Assembly (NCBI GenBank): GCA_036734545.1
Contig: DAIMYJ010000122.1
Location: 1 to 7,555, forward strand
Direction of reading: 5' to 3'
DNA: 7,555 nt
Source: UBA7236 sp036734545
Lineage (GTDB): Bacteria > Bacteroidota > Bacteroidia > Chitinophagales > BACL12
Below the pieces are notes generated by a model. The model was not told the DNA's origin. It worked only from the letters and a program-made list of their open reading frames with translations, and searched no databases. The position numbers were made by a program, and so were the translations under genes. This document shows positions 1-6,107 of this stretch, one piece after another (position 1 is the stretch's first letter; the number at the start of each line of letters is the position of its first letter).

Positions 1-911
1 CCGGCAACGATATCGGCACGCACGCTGTCCATCTTTTTAGTAGTAGACACCAGGTTGATGTTGGTCACGGGCGGCATGATCAGGATATGCTTCAAACAGG
101 CCTTATCTCCCTGGCGGCTTTCCATTTTGATGATATGATAACCGAACTGTGTTTCCACCACCTCGCTGATCTCACCCGGTTGCAGGCGGAAGGCAGCAGC
201 AGAAAATTCAGTTACGAAGGTCTCACGCGTCTGACATCCGAGGTCCCCGCAATTATCCTTGGAACCGTCGCCGGAATAGATGCTCGCCAGCTTGCAAAAA
301 TCTTCTCCGCCGCGGATACGCTTCAGGATGTCCTCGGCTTTGTCTTTCGCGATCTGCTTTTGTTCGGCATTGGCCTTGGGCACCATTACGATCTGTGAAT
401 ATTCCACTTCCGCGTTGATGAAAGGCAGTGAATCGGCAGGGATGGTATTGTAAAATTCCTTCACTTCATTCGGCGATACCGACATCACCCCGAAAATGGT
501 GCCGCGCATTTTATCTACCAGCAGCATGTTCTTCACCTCCTCGCGGAATTCTTCCTTGATCTCCTGCACCGATTTACCATAGAACTCCTCCATCTTCTCC
601 TGTGAGCCGAACATGGATTCGAAATAGCGTATGCGGTTGTCGATGTTGCTTTCCACTTCGTCGTCGGTCACTTCCACACTATCCTTCTGTGCCTGAATGA
701 GCATGAGTTTCTGGGAGATGAGTTCCTGCAGAATGAGGCAGCGATAATCCTCGGGCACGTCGCCGCGTTGCAGGGCGTCGAAATAATACGACTCCACTTC
801 GCTCATCAGGATGATCTTATCACCCACCTGGGCAACGATCTTATCCACCACCGGCTGCGCCTGTATTATCAGCGGCAGCAACAACAAACCTATACCGATC
901 AGTTTCTTCAT
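1..911 (-). CDS. surA: SurA-type periplasmic peptidyl-prolyl cis-trans isomerase (3' end cut by window edge)
   Basis: Periplasmic chaperone/prolyl isomerase that in the SurA family escorts unfolded outer-membrane proteins to the BAM machinery. I translated 303 codons from the ATG at 911; the reading frame is open to the left edge, so the C-terminus is missing. Residues 1-19 are a signal peptide (MKK, a leucine-rich core, then QAQ). Residues 21-45 (VVDKIVAQVGDKIILMSEVE) match the start of the SurA N-terminal domain, followed by a helical, charged chaperone region to about 165. A parvulin domain spans about 168-266, with the GGEDF segment, a GDLG turn and the closing FGYHIIKM. A second domain seems to begin at KHILIMPP (about 274) and is truncated. 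The start codon overlaps the stop of the upstream lipoprotein gene (ATGA, 4 nt), implying translational coupling. The parvulin domain contains four cysteines (C206, C221, C226 and C272 at its end), a little unusual for an exported protein. Confidence 0.93.
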   Translation of the reverse strand, partial: MKKLIGIGLLLLPLIIQAQPVVDKIVAQVGDKIILMSEVESYYFDALQRGDVPEDYRCLILQELISQKLMLIQAQKDSVEVTDDEVESNIDNRIRYFESMFGSQEKMEEFYGKSVQEIKEEFREEVKNMLLVDKMRGTIFGVMSVSPNEVKEFYNTIPADSLPFINAEVEYSQIVMVPKANAEQKQIAKDKAEDILKRIRGGEDFCKLASIYSGDGSKDNCGDLGCQTRETFVTEFSAAAFRLQPGEISEVVETQFGYHIIKMESRQGDKACLKHILIMPPVTNINLVSTTKKMDSVRADIVA

Positions 912-1768
912 TCTTCTTCTTTTATGATCTCTGCATTGTCGCGTTTCAGGCCTTCCGAATAAATACGCTGATAGGTATTGTCCAGCAGTTCCTTCTTGCG
1001 CTTATTGATGATGATCTCACGGATATCATCTTTGAAATAGGCGAAAGGACCCAGGGTCCCTTCGGTATAATAATCTTCCACCAATACAAAATACCGGTTC
1101 ACGGTATCGCTGTAACTCACCGGCGCCTTGGTGCGAAAACGGCCGCCGGCATACATATCGTAAGGCAGCAGGTTGAACAGGTCGTTCTCGTTGAGCCAGA
1201 TATCGGTATTCAGCGAGAAACGGTCACTGTGGTTCACACAATAACGCTCCAACGGATAGCGGTATTTTCCCAGTCCGCGCGAAAACCAGTAAGAAACCGA
1301 ATCGGCGGTCTTATCGGCTTTCGGCACAACGGCATAGGCGAGGCGGTAAATATCGGAACGCAGTAAAAAATTCTCCTGATAGCGCTCGTAATACGCCTGG
1401 ATCGAATCGTCCGACACCAGCGTGTCGAGGTTCTCGGCGAGGAACTGCCGTTCATAGGCATACAGGATAAGCGACTCCTTGTATTCCTCTGTCTGCTCGT
1501 TGATCTTGGCCATGGCGGTCTGGAGGTTGTCCTCGGCCACACGCAGGATCAGGTTCTGCCGTATCCAGTTGTCGATATAATCCTCCACCAGCCGCGCACT
1601 GTCCTCCGGTGCCGTTCCTTCCGGCACGAGGCGCGCAACATCGGAGCGATACAGGTATTTATCGTACACACGTGCTATCGGCTCTTCGTCTCTTTCCGGT
1701 TTGCTCTTGCGGCAACCGAACAACGTAAGCAACACCAATAGTACTATGGATACATTCCTGTTGATCAA
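908..1768 (-). CDS. SurA-like lipoprotein lacking a recognisable PPIase domain
   Basis: A 286-aa predicted lipoprotein, second gene of the folding-factor operon. The N-terminus has a hydrophobic stretch (SIVLLVLLTLFGC) ending in a lipobox with C19 as the lipidation site, so it should be membrane-anchored facing the periplasm. Residues about 30-140 resemble the helical SurA/PpiC N-terminal chaperone module (IARVYDKYLYRSDV, then a long charged helix). I see no parvulin signature (no GxLG or YGYHII-type segment) in the C-terminal half, which is rich in aromatic residues. The reading frame has no ATG before the signal peptide. The best start is a TTG 4 nt after the stop of the preceding gene; ATG at 1784 is in that gene's frame, not this one. 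The stop overlaps the start of surA. A role as a non-catalytic chaperone partner of the two flanking isomerases is inference from position. This middle gene is often annotated hypothetical or PPIase in Bacteroidota. Confidence 0.9.
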   Translation of the reverse strand: MINRNVSIVLLVLLTLFGCRKSKPERDEEPIARVYDKYLYRSDVARLVPEGTAPEDSARLVEDYIDNWIRQNLILRVAEDNLQTAMAKINEQTEEYKESLILYAYERQFLAENLDTLVSDDSIQAYYERYQENFLLRSDIYRLAYAVVPKADKTADSVSYWFSRGLGKYRYPLERYCVNHSDRFSLNTDIWLNENDLFNLLPYDMYAGGRFRTKAPVSYSDTVNRYFVLVEDYYTEGTLGPFAYFKDDIREIIINKRKKELLDNTYQRIYSEGLKRDNAEIIKEEE

Positions 1769-1772
1769 CTTG

Positions 1773-3734
1773 TCAGCGTACCATTGAATTGAACACTTGC
1801 TTGTCTACCGAAACCGGATACTTCTTATGCAGCTCCTCGATCCACTCCTTCTCCAGTTGATCCTGGTAAGCAGAGATCACATAGCCGCGCGCTTCATCCA
1901 GCGATTTCGGTGTGGGCGGGATGACTTTGTTCAACTTCACGAACTGGATAGAACCGTCGGCATTCAGCATGTCTTCGCCGATACCGGGAGTCTTGTTCAG
2001 TTTGTCTACATTGCTGTCCTGTCCGGGCAGATACAAAGCGGTCTTCACGGTCACCAGCTGCACGCTGTCCTTGTTGAACTTCGCCATGATATCCTTATCA
2101 CTCACGTTCTTGCCGGCGAGTTTGCGCACCGCTTTAGCTGTTTTGCTGTCCTTGCAGATATAGGTGGTCGCTTCTACGCGCTCTTCCCACATATATTCCG
2201 TTTTGTGGATCTCGTAATACGCGCGCAGTCCGGCCGTATCCGTAGATCCGCGGCTCCAGATCTTGCGCTCCAGCATGGCAAACAGCGGAAGGCCGTCGCG
2301 ATACTCCTGCAGCAACCTGCGGAAATCAACATTGCGCTCGCTGAGGTCATACTCGATCACGGTCTGCTCCAGTGCCTGTGCGTAGAGCTTGTTGTATTTT
2401 TCTTCGATATTCTTGTCGCGGGTAATGCGCTGATTGATCTCCAGATAGGAGGCCATATCTGACTGCGTGAATTGCTTGTTGCCGATACTGAACATCACCT
2501 TGTTCATCCCTTTCGCCTGCTGCATGCTCCAGGTGTTCTTCACGAACGCTGAATCTAACGTGGCCAGCATTTCTTTCTTGGCATCGGTATTCTCGGTGAA
2601 TGCATAACGCTGCTTGGCCTTGTTCACGAAATCGGCACGCAGGTCTTTGTATTCCGGACTGCGCTCGATCTTGCCTTTCAGTTCATCCTTCATTTCAGCG
2701 TAAGTGCCCATAGGCTTCTTCTCGATCAGGCGGATGATATGCCAGCCGTAAGATGTTTGCACGGGTGCGGAAATATCACCGGGATTCTTCAGCGCAAAAG
2801 CTGCTTCCTGGAACGGCAATACCATTTTACCGGTAGTGAACGGTTCCAGTTTACCGCCGTTGGCAGCGGTGGATTTATCATCGGAAAGTTTCGTTGCCAG
2901 CTCCTCAAAAGTGGCGGCATCGGTCTTCAATAAATTATAGATGCTGTCGATCTTGCTCTTCGCTTTGGCGATGTCTTCCGGCTTTGCTTCCTTCGGTGTT
3001 TTCACCAGGATATGCGCAGCGGTAACGGTGCCCTGTGCAGGGCGCTCCTTGGTCACGCGAATGATGTGGTATCCGTACTTGGTCTTGATCACAGGCGACA
3101 CACCGCCAACAGCTGTTTCAAATACGGCATTCTCAAAGGTTGGATCGGGGATCTGTCCGGCGATCACCCAGCCAACCAGTCCCGGATCATTCGGGGAGGT
3201 TTTATCGGTGCTCAGCTCTTTCGCGATCTTACTGAAATCTTCACCTTTCACAATGCGCTCGCGGGCGCCGTTCAATTTGGTGATGGCTGCCAGTGTATCG
3301 GCACCGGGTGCTTTGGTATCCACGCCGATCATGATGTGATAAACCATGCGCTCGGTTTGCATGCGGCCGTACATTTTCTGCGCCGCCTGCTCCAGCACTT
3401 CCTTATCGAAATTCGACTTGATCAGCTGATCGCCGTACTTCTGCAGTTCCTCACGTACTTTCTCAGTAGTGTCGATACGCTCGGCACGGGCCTCGGTCAC
3501 TTTCAGTTTGAAGTTGATGTAGAGGTCCAGATACTCCTGCAAACTTTCCTTGCTGTAATCATTTTGTTTGTCGGGGTTGTTTTTTCTGTACACATACAGG
3601 AACTCCTCTTTGGTCACCGGCTGACCGGCAACGGTAAACAGCACTTCATCTTTGGTCACGGTTTGTGCCTGTGCGGTAAAAAAGGTCAAAACAGCTGTCA
3701 GCAGCATGATTGACCTGAACATGTTCATTTTCAT
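1773..3734 (-). CDS. Periplasmic peptidyl-prolyl isomerase with two PpiC (parvulin) domains
   Basis: A 653-aa exported prolyl isomerase/chaperone, first gene of the operon. Residues 1-24 form a signal peptide ending AQAQ, with no lipobox cysteine. Residues about 25-125 are a SurA/PpiD-like N-terminal chaperone segment (VLFTVAGQPVTKEEFLYVYRK). Two parvulin domains follow. The first, about 132-228, has HIMIGV, GLVGW and YGYHIIRV; the second, about 238-338, has AAHILV, GGKLEPF and YGWHIIRL. The region 345-653 has no domain I can name, but its last 55 residues (VKLNKVIPP, then a long helix with EKEWIEEL) resemble the tail of another isomerase-like module. Two starts are possible, ATG at 3734 or at 3728; both retain the signal peptide, and I chose the first. 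A good Bacteroidota promoter lies about 50 nt upstream (3781-3810). Family knowledge places such proteins in outer-membrane protein and lipoprotein maturation. PpiD/SurA naming is uncertain, so no symbol is given. Confidence 0.94.
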   Translation of the reverse strand: MKMNMFRSIMLLTAVLTFFTAQAQTVTKDEVLFTVAGQPVTKEEFLYVYRKNNPDKQNDYSKESLQEYLDLYINFKLKVTEARAERIDTTEKVREELQKYGDQLIKSNFDKEVLEQAAQKMYGRMQTERMVYHIMIGVDTKAPGADTLAAITKLNGARERIVKGEDFSKIAKELSTDKTSPNDPGLVGWVIAGQIPDPTFENAVFETAVGGVSPVIKTKYGYHIIRVTKERPAQGTVTAAHILVKTPKEAKPEDIAKAKSKIDSIYNLLKTDAATFEELATKLSDDKSTAANGGKLEPFTTGKMVLPFQEAAFALKNPGDISAPVQTSYGWHIIRLIEKKPMGTYAEMKDELKGKIERSPEYKDLRADFVNKAKQRYAFTENTDAKKEMLATLDSAFVKNTWSMQQAKGMNKVMFSIGNKQFTQSDMASYLEINQRITRDKNIEEKYNKLYAQALEQTVIEYDLSERNVDFRRLLQEYRDGLPLFAMLERKIWSRGSTDTAGLRAYYEIHKTEYMWEERVEATTYICKDSKTAKAVRKLAGKNVSDKDIMAKFNKDSVQLVTVKTALYLPGQDSNVDKLNKTPGIGEDMLNADGSIQFVKLNKVIPPTPKSLDEARGYVISAYQDQLEKEWIEELHKKYPVSVDKQVFNSMVR

Positions 3735-3780
3735 ATGTGGAATGGTCTTTTGTATGGTTTGTCCCGTATTTCAGGGGATG

Positions 3781-3810
3781 CAAAGCTAATCAATAATGGG
3801 TATCCGGCAA
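3781..3810 (-). promoter_or_regulatory. Bacteroidota sigma-A-type promoter for the PPIase operon
   Basis: On the minus strand TAGCTTTG (3788-3781) exactly matches the phylum's -7 consensus TAnnTTTG. A TTG (3810-3808) lies 19 nt upstream, the expected place for the -33 element. Transcription would start near 3774, giving a leader of about 40 nt before the ATG at 3734. Confidence 0.72.
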
Positions 3811-3858
3811 GGCGGTGCCCACCCCCCGGCGGGGACCCTGAAGTCCCCTGAACCCGCC
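3811..3858. repeat. GC-rich inverted repeat between the divergent promoters
   Basis: A perfect 6-bp inverted repeat, GGGGAC (3831-3836) and GTCCCC (3843-3848), surrounds the 6-nt loop CCTGAA. It is nested inside GGCGG (3811-3815) and CCGCC (3854-3858). It sits just upstream of the -33 element of the leftward promoter and some 45 nt upstream of the rightward -7 box. It could be an operator for a regulator acting on both directions, or simply a GC-rich structured patch; nothing here decides which. Confidence 0.35.
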
Positions 3859-3901
3859 ACCTGACAGCAAAAATCGTGCAGGTACCGGGCGATTTTCTCC
3901 G

Positions 3902-3909
3902 TATCTTTG
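3902..3909 (+). promoter_or_regulatory. Bacteroidota -7 promoter box for slyD
   Basis: TATCTTTG matches TAnnTTTG exactly and lies 22 nt before the slyD ATG, predicting a very short leader (about 15-20 nt, starting AAC/AAA-rich). No clear TTG -33 element is seen at the usual distance; GTG at 3876-3878 is the nearest candidate, so the promoter may be weak or need an activator. Confidence 0.6.
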
Positions 3910-3931
3910 TGCCATTAACAAATTTTAAAGC

Positions 3932-4438
3932 ATGTCTATTGCAAAGAACAAGGTTGTTTCTCTCACGTATGAGTTGCGTGAAGACAACGTTACAGGCGAC
4001 CTGATCGAGGTAGTGAAGGCCGACCAGCCTTTTGTATTCCTCTTCGGTGCCGGCGGGCTGTTGCCTGAGTTTGAGAGCAACCTTGAGGGCAAGGTGATCG
4101 GCTCCACCTTCGCATTCCAGATCCTGGCCGCCAATGCCTACGGCGAATTCGACGAATCAGCACTGGAATACGTGCCCAAAGAGATCTTCATGATCGACGG
4201 CAAACTGGCCGATGACCTGCTGCAACCCGACCGCCTCATCAATCTCCGCGACCAGGAAGGCCGCCTCGTGCGCGCCCGTGTGGCTGAGGTAGGCGAGACC
4301 GAGGTGCTGCTCGACTTCAACCATCCCCTTGCCGGCGTGAACCTCCATTTCTCCGGCGAGATCCTCGACATCCGCGAAGCCTCAGAAGAAGAGATCGCCC
4401 ACGGTCACGTTCACGGCCCCGGCGGACATCATCATTGA
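3932..4438 (+). CDS. slyD: SlyD-type FKBP peptidyl-prolyl isomerase / metallochaperone
   Basis: A 168-aa cytoplasmic FKBP-type prolyl isomerase of the SlyD family, which combines prolyl isomerase, chaperone and nickel/zinc-binding activity. The N-terminal FKBP half runs to about residue 70 (VSLTYELRED, LLPEFESNLEGKVIG). The inserted flap (IF) chaperone domain follows at about 72-120 (AYGEFDESALEYVPKEIFM). The chain then returns to FKBP with DFNHPLAGVNLHFSGEIL. The tail EASEEEIAHGHVHG plus GGHHH closely resembles the histidine-rich metal-binding tail of E. coli SlyD, though shorter and without its cysteines. There is no signal peptide, so unlike the divergent neighbours it should act in the cytoplasm. 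The start is fixed by the promoter 22 nt upstream and by the usual short SlyD N-terminus. It is probably a single-gene unit, followed by a repeat-bearing spacer. Confidence 0.95.
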   Translation: MSIAKNKVVSLTYELREDNVTGDLIEVVKADQPFVFLFGAGGLLPEFESNLEGKVIGSTFAFQILAANAYGEFDESALEYVPKEIFMIDGKLADDLLQPDRLINLRDQEGRLVRARVAEVGETEVLLDFNHPLAGVNLHFSGEILDIREASEEEIAHGHVHGPGGHHH

Positions 4439-4443
4439 TCTGG

Positions 4444-4456
4444 CTACCATTGGTAG
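4444..4456. repeat. Short palindrome at the left end of the heptamer element
   Basis: CTACCA and TGGTAG form 6-bp arms around one base immediately after the slyD stop. The right half overlaps the start of the left heptamer arm. No T-tract follows, so it is not a convincing intrinsic terminator. Confidence 0.5.
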
Positions 4457-4485
4457 TGAGTAGTAGGTATTGAGTAGTGAGACAA
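4450..4485 (+). repeat. Left arm of heptamer inverted repeat
   Basis: The arm reads TTGG, then four heptamers (TAGTGAG, TAGTAGG, TATTGAG, TAGTGAG), then ACAA. It matches the reverse complement of 4621-4656 at 30 of 36 positions with no gaps. The ends TTGG and ACAA are identical in both arms. Confidence 0.9.
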
Positions 4486-4620
4486 TACAGGTTTTGTGTG
4501 GAAGCATCGTTTCCACCGGTTGGTCTCGTGTCCTTTGATCAAAGCGGATACGCTGCTGTGGTCAGTTAAGCATATGATTTAGTCACCTATCAGGGCAACA
4601 CCGTTTCCCACGCATTTGTG
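4486..4620. other. Gene-free core of the inverted-repeat element
   Basis: A 135-nt spacer between the two heptamer arms, with no credible reading frame. It contains a hairpin (GTGGAA 4498-4503, 7-nt loop, TTCCAC 4511-4516) and a perfect 12-bp palindrome CTTTGATCAAAG (4533-4544). The related strings TGTGTGGAA near its left end and the reverse complement of TTCCCACGCA near its right end suggest the inverted symmetry extends slightly inwards from the arms. It may be a small RNA, a protein-binding site, or the body of a non-autonomous element; no function can be assigned. Confidence 0.5.
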
Positions 4621-4656
4621 TTGTCCCACTACCCACTACTCACTACCCACTACCAA
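4621..4656 (-). repeat. Right arm of heptamer inverted repeat
   Basis: Read on the minus strand the arm is TTGG, then TAGTGGG, TAGTGAG, TAGTGGG, TAGTGGG, then ACAA: the same plan and copy number as the left arm. It starts 16 nt after the SDR stop codon, so it would be in that gene's 3' untranslated region. Confidence 0.9.
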
Positions 4657-4672
4657 ACCTCCGGCAATTTCA

Positions 4673-5464
4673 TTAAAGGCTCGGAGTTCTCCCCCCATCC
4701 ACCGGCAGATTGATGCCGTTGATGTAAGCCGCCTGCGGACTGGCCAGGAAGGTGATGGCTGCGGCTATCTCGGAAGGGTCGGCGAAGCGGCGCAGGGGTA
4801 TCTCCTCCAGCATCTTATGTTCCACGGCTGCCACATCGGCACCGCTGCGCGCGGCATTGGCGCTGATGATACCGCTCAAACGCTCTGTGCGCGTGGCTCC
4901 GGGCAGCACATTGTTCACCGTGATCCCGTAGGCACCCAGCTCATTGGCCATCGTTTTGGCCCAGTTGGCCACCGCCGCCCGCACCGTATTGGAAACCCCC
5001 AGATTCGGCAGCGGCGCCTTCACGGAGGTGCTGATCACATTGATGATACGTCCGTAACCCGCCGCCCGCATACCCGGGATACACGCCGTGGCGAGCACAT
5101 GATTGCCGATCAAATGCTGGCGGAAGGCCGCCATGAACTGCTCCTCGGTAGCTTCGGACACTTTCCCCGATGCGGGACCGCCGGTATTGTTGATGAGAAT
5201 GTTGATGTTGGCGTCTAAGCCGTTGATCAGTCCCTCCACCTTTTCTTTAAGCTCATCGGGACGGCTGAAATCAGCAGTCAGGTATTGGTGCTGCAGGCTG
5301 TGCGGATTGGGCAGCGCATCGAGCGTAGCCACCAGCTTGCTTTCGTCGCGCGCAGCGAGGATGACGCGTGCACCGGCCGCCGCGAGCGACATCGCCGTGG
5401 CGCGACCTATGCCCTGCGTACTGCCGCACACCAGAGCCGTATAAGGATGTAAATGGATATGCAT
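4673..5464 (-). CDS. SDR-family oxidoreductase relative with altered catalytic motif
   Basis: A Rossmann-fold short-chain dehydrogenase/reductase of FabG-like architecture. Numbering from the longer possible start (5488), the cofactor glycine motif is CGSTQGIG (21-28, with C replacing the usual T), and the NNAG motif appears as NNTGG (100-104). A serine-rich strand IISVIS-like region follows at about 148-155. Where canonical SDRs have YxxxK, this protein has SNTVR (S166, R170), so both the catalytic Tyr and Lys are replaced. The C-terminus keeps LPGATRTER and the closing NGINLPVDGG. This matches an SDR subgroup known to lack the standard tetrad. The ATG at 5464 (MHIHLHPYTALV) gives the usual distance to the glycine motif and leaves a promoter-like box upstream; the ATG at 5488 would add eight residues. 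It diverges from a kynurenine-pathway dioxygenase, so a role in tryptophan or aromatic catabolism is possible but inferred. Confidence 0.9.
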   Translation of the reverse strand: MHIHLHPYTALVCGSTQGIGRATAMSLAAAGARVILAARDESKLVATLDALPNPHSLQHQYLTADFSRPDELKEKVEGLINGLDANINILINNTGGPASGKVSEATEEQFMAAFRQHLIGNHVLATACIPGMRAAGYGRIINVISTSVKAPLPNLGVSNTVRAAVANWAKTMANELGAYGITVNNVLPGATRTERLSGIISANAARSGADVAAVEHKMLEEIPLRRFADPSEIAAAITFLASPQAAYINGINLPVDGGRTPSL

Positions 5465-5472
5465 GATTCTGC

Positions 5473-5482
5473 GTAAATTTAC
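5473..5482. promoter_or_regulatory. Palindromic candidate -7 box shared by the divergent SDR and HAAO genes
   Basis: GTAAATTTAC is a perfect 10-bp palindrome, so TAAATTTA, one mismatch from TAnnTTTG, reads the same on both strands. Rightwards it would start transcription about 30 nt before the dioxygenase ATG. Leftwards it would start only a few bases before the SDR ATG at 5464. No well-spaced TTG was found for either direction, so the call is tentative. Confidence 0.4.
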
Positions 5483-5516
5483 CTCCATTGTAACGACAAA
5501 TCAAAAACCCTGAATT

Positions 5517-6035
5517 ATGGCCATAGCAGCACCCATCAACCTCAAAAAATGGATAGACGAGAACCGGCATTTACTGAAACCGCCCGTGGGCAATCAGCAG
5601 GTGTACAAACTGAATGAGGACTTCATCGTGATGGTGGTGGGCGGACCGAATGCGCGCAAGGATTTTCATTTTGAAGATGGCGAAGAGCTGTTCTATCAGG
5701 TGGAAGGGGATATCACGGTATCCATCCAGGAAGACGGCAAGCGCCGCGATATAGAGATCAGGGAAGGCGAGATGTTCCTCCTGCCGCCGCGCGTACCGCA
5801 CAGCCCGAAGCGCCCGGCCAATACGGTGGGATTGGTGATCGAGCGGTATCGCACGGAAAAGGAATATGATTCCTGTATGTGGTTCTGCGAGCAGTGCAAC
5901 CACAAACTGCACGAAGAAACCTTCCCGCTCAAAGACATCGTGAACCAGCTGCCCCAGATCATGGGCAAATTCTACGCCGACCTCAACCTCCGCACCTGCA
6001 AAGCCTGCGGCCACATCATGGAACCGCCGAAGTAA
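5517..6035 (+). CDS. nbaC: 3-hydroxyanthranilate 3,4-dioxygenase
   Basis: A cupin-fold, iron(II)-dependent ring-cleaving dioxygenase that opens 3-hydroxyanthranilate to 2-amino-3-carboxymuconate-6-semialdehyde (ACMS) in the cytoplasm. The 172-aa length is that of the bacterial enzyme. Metal ligands H51, E57 and H95 are present (in FHFEDGEELFYQ and PPRVPHSPKRP). The substrate-binding residues R47, R99 and E109 also fall at the expected places. The C-terminal rubredoxin-like second iron site, found in bacterial but not mammalian forms, is intact as CEQC (124-127) and CKAC (161-164). The N-terminus MAIAAPINLKKWIDEN begins exactly as the family does, supporting this ATG. Its product is the substrate of the decarboxylase encoded downstream at 6550. 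The two genes are separated by an apparent insertion carrying a GxxExxY gene. The symbol nbaC is that of Pseudomonas; haao is equally used. Confidence 0.97.
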   Translation: MAIAAPINLKKWIDENRHLLKPPVGNQQVYKLNEDFIVMVVGGPNARKDFHFEDGEELFYQVEGDITVSIQEDGKRRDIEIREGEMFLLPPRVPHSPKRPANTVGLVIERYRTEKEYDSCMWFCEQCNHKLHEETFPLKDIVNQLPQIMGKFYADLNLRTCKACGHIMEPPK

Positions 6036-6041
6036 ATACAA

Positions 6042-6089
6042 TAGCACGCTGACCCCTGCGGGGCACTGATTGTGCTGATTATCGCTGAT
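6042..6089 (+). repeat. Left inverted repeat of the GxxExxY cassette
   Basis: It begins TAGCAC (6042-6047), then CTGACCCCTGCGGGGC (6049-6064), then a run of the word CTGAT (ACTGATT, GCTGATT, CGCTGAT). It starts 7 nt after the dioxygenase stop. It matches the reverse complement of 6498-6544 in order, with one additional GCTGATT word and a few substitutions. The internal CCCC-TGC-GGGG can form a 4-bp hairpin. Confidence 0.7.
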
Positions 6090-6107
6090 GAAATTGTGAT
6101 GTTGATT

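Noticed and set aside
87..398. Plus-strand open frame of 103 codons in the left part
   Set aside because: Antisense to the parvulin domain of the SurA-type gene; no independent support.
1797..2462. Plus-strand open frame of 221 codons opposite the same gene
   Set aside because: Antisense to the C-terminal part of a convincing CDS, with no promoter or recognisable domain.
3012..3713. Plus-strand open frame of 233 codons opposite the two-domain isomerase gene
   Set aside because: It lies wholly antisense to a gene with clear parvulin domains and its translation is low-complexity and unlike any family; it is a by-product of codon bias.
4450..4656. The heptamer arrays as a CRISPR array
   Set aside because: The units are 7 nt, contiguous, without spacers, and inverted between the two arms; no cas gene is nearby.
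4616..5218. Plus-strand open frame of 200 codons opposite the SDR gene
   Set aside because: It begins inside the heptamer repeat and runs antisense to a clear SDR; its composition is typical of a shadow frame.
5571..6047. Minus-strand open frame opposite the dioxygenase
   Set aside because: The plus-strand dioxygenase has every expected metal ligand; the antisense translation shows no family features.
6053..6063. CCCC-TGC-GGGG hairpin as a terminator after the dioxygenase
   Set aside because: The stem is only 4 bp and is not followed by a T-tract; it is better explained as part of the left inverted repeat.
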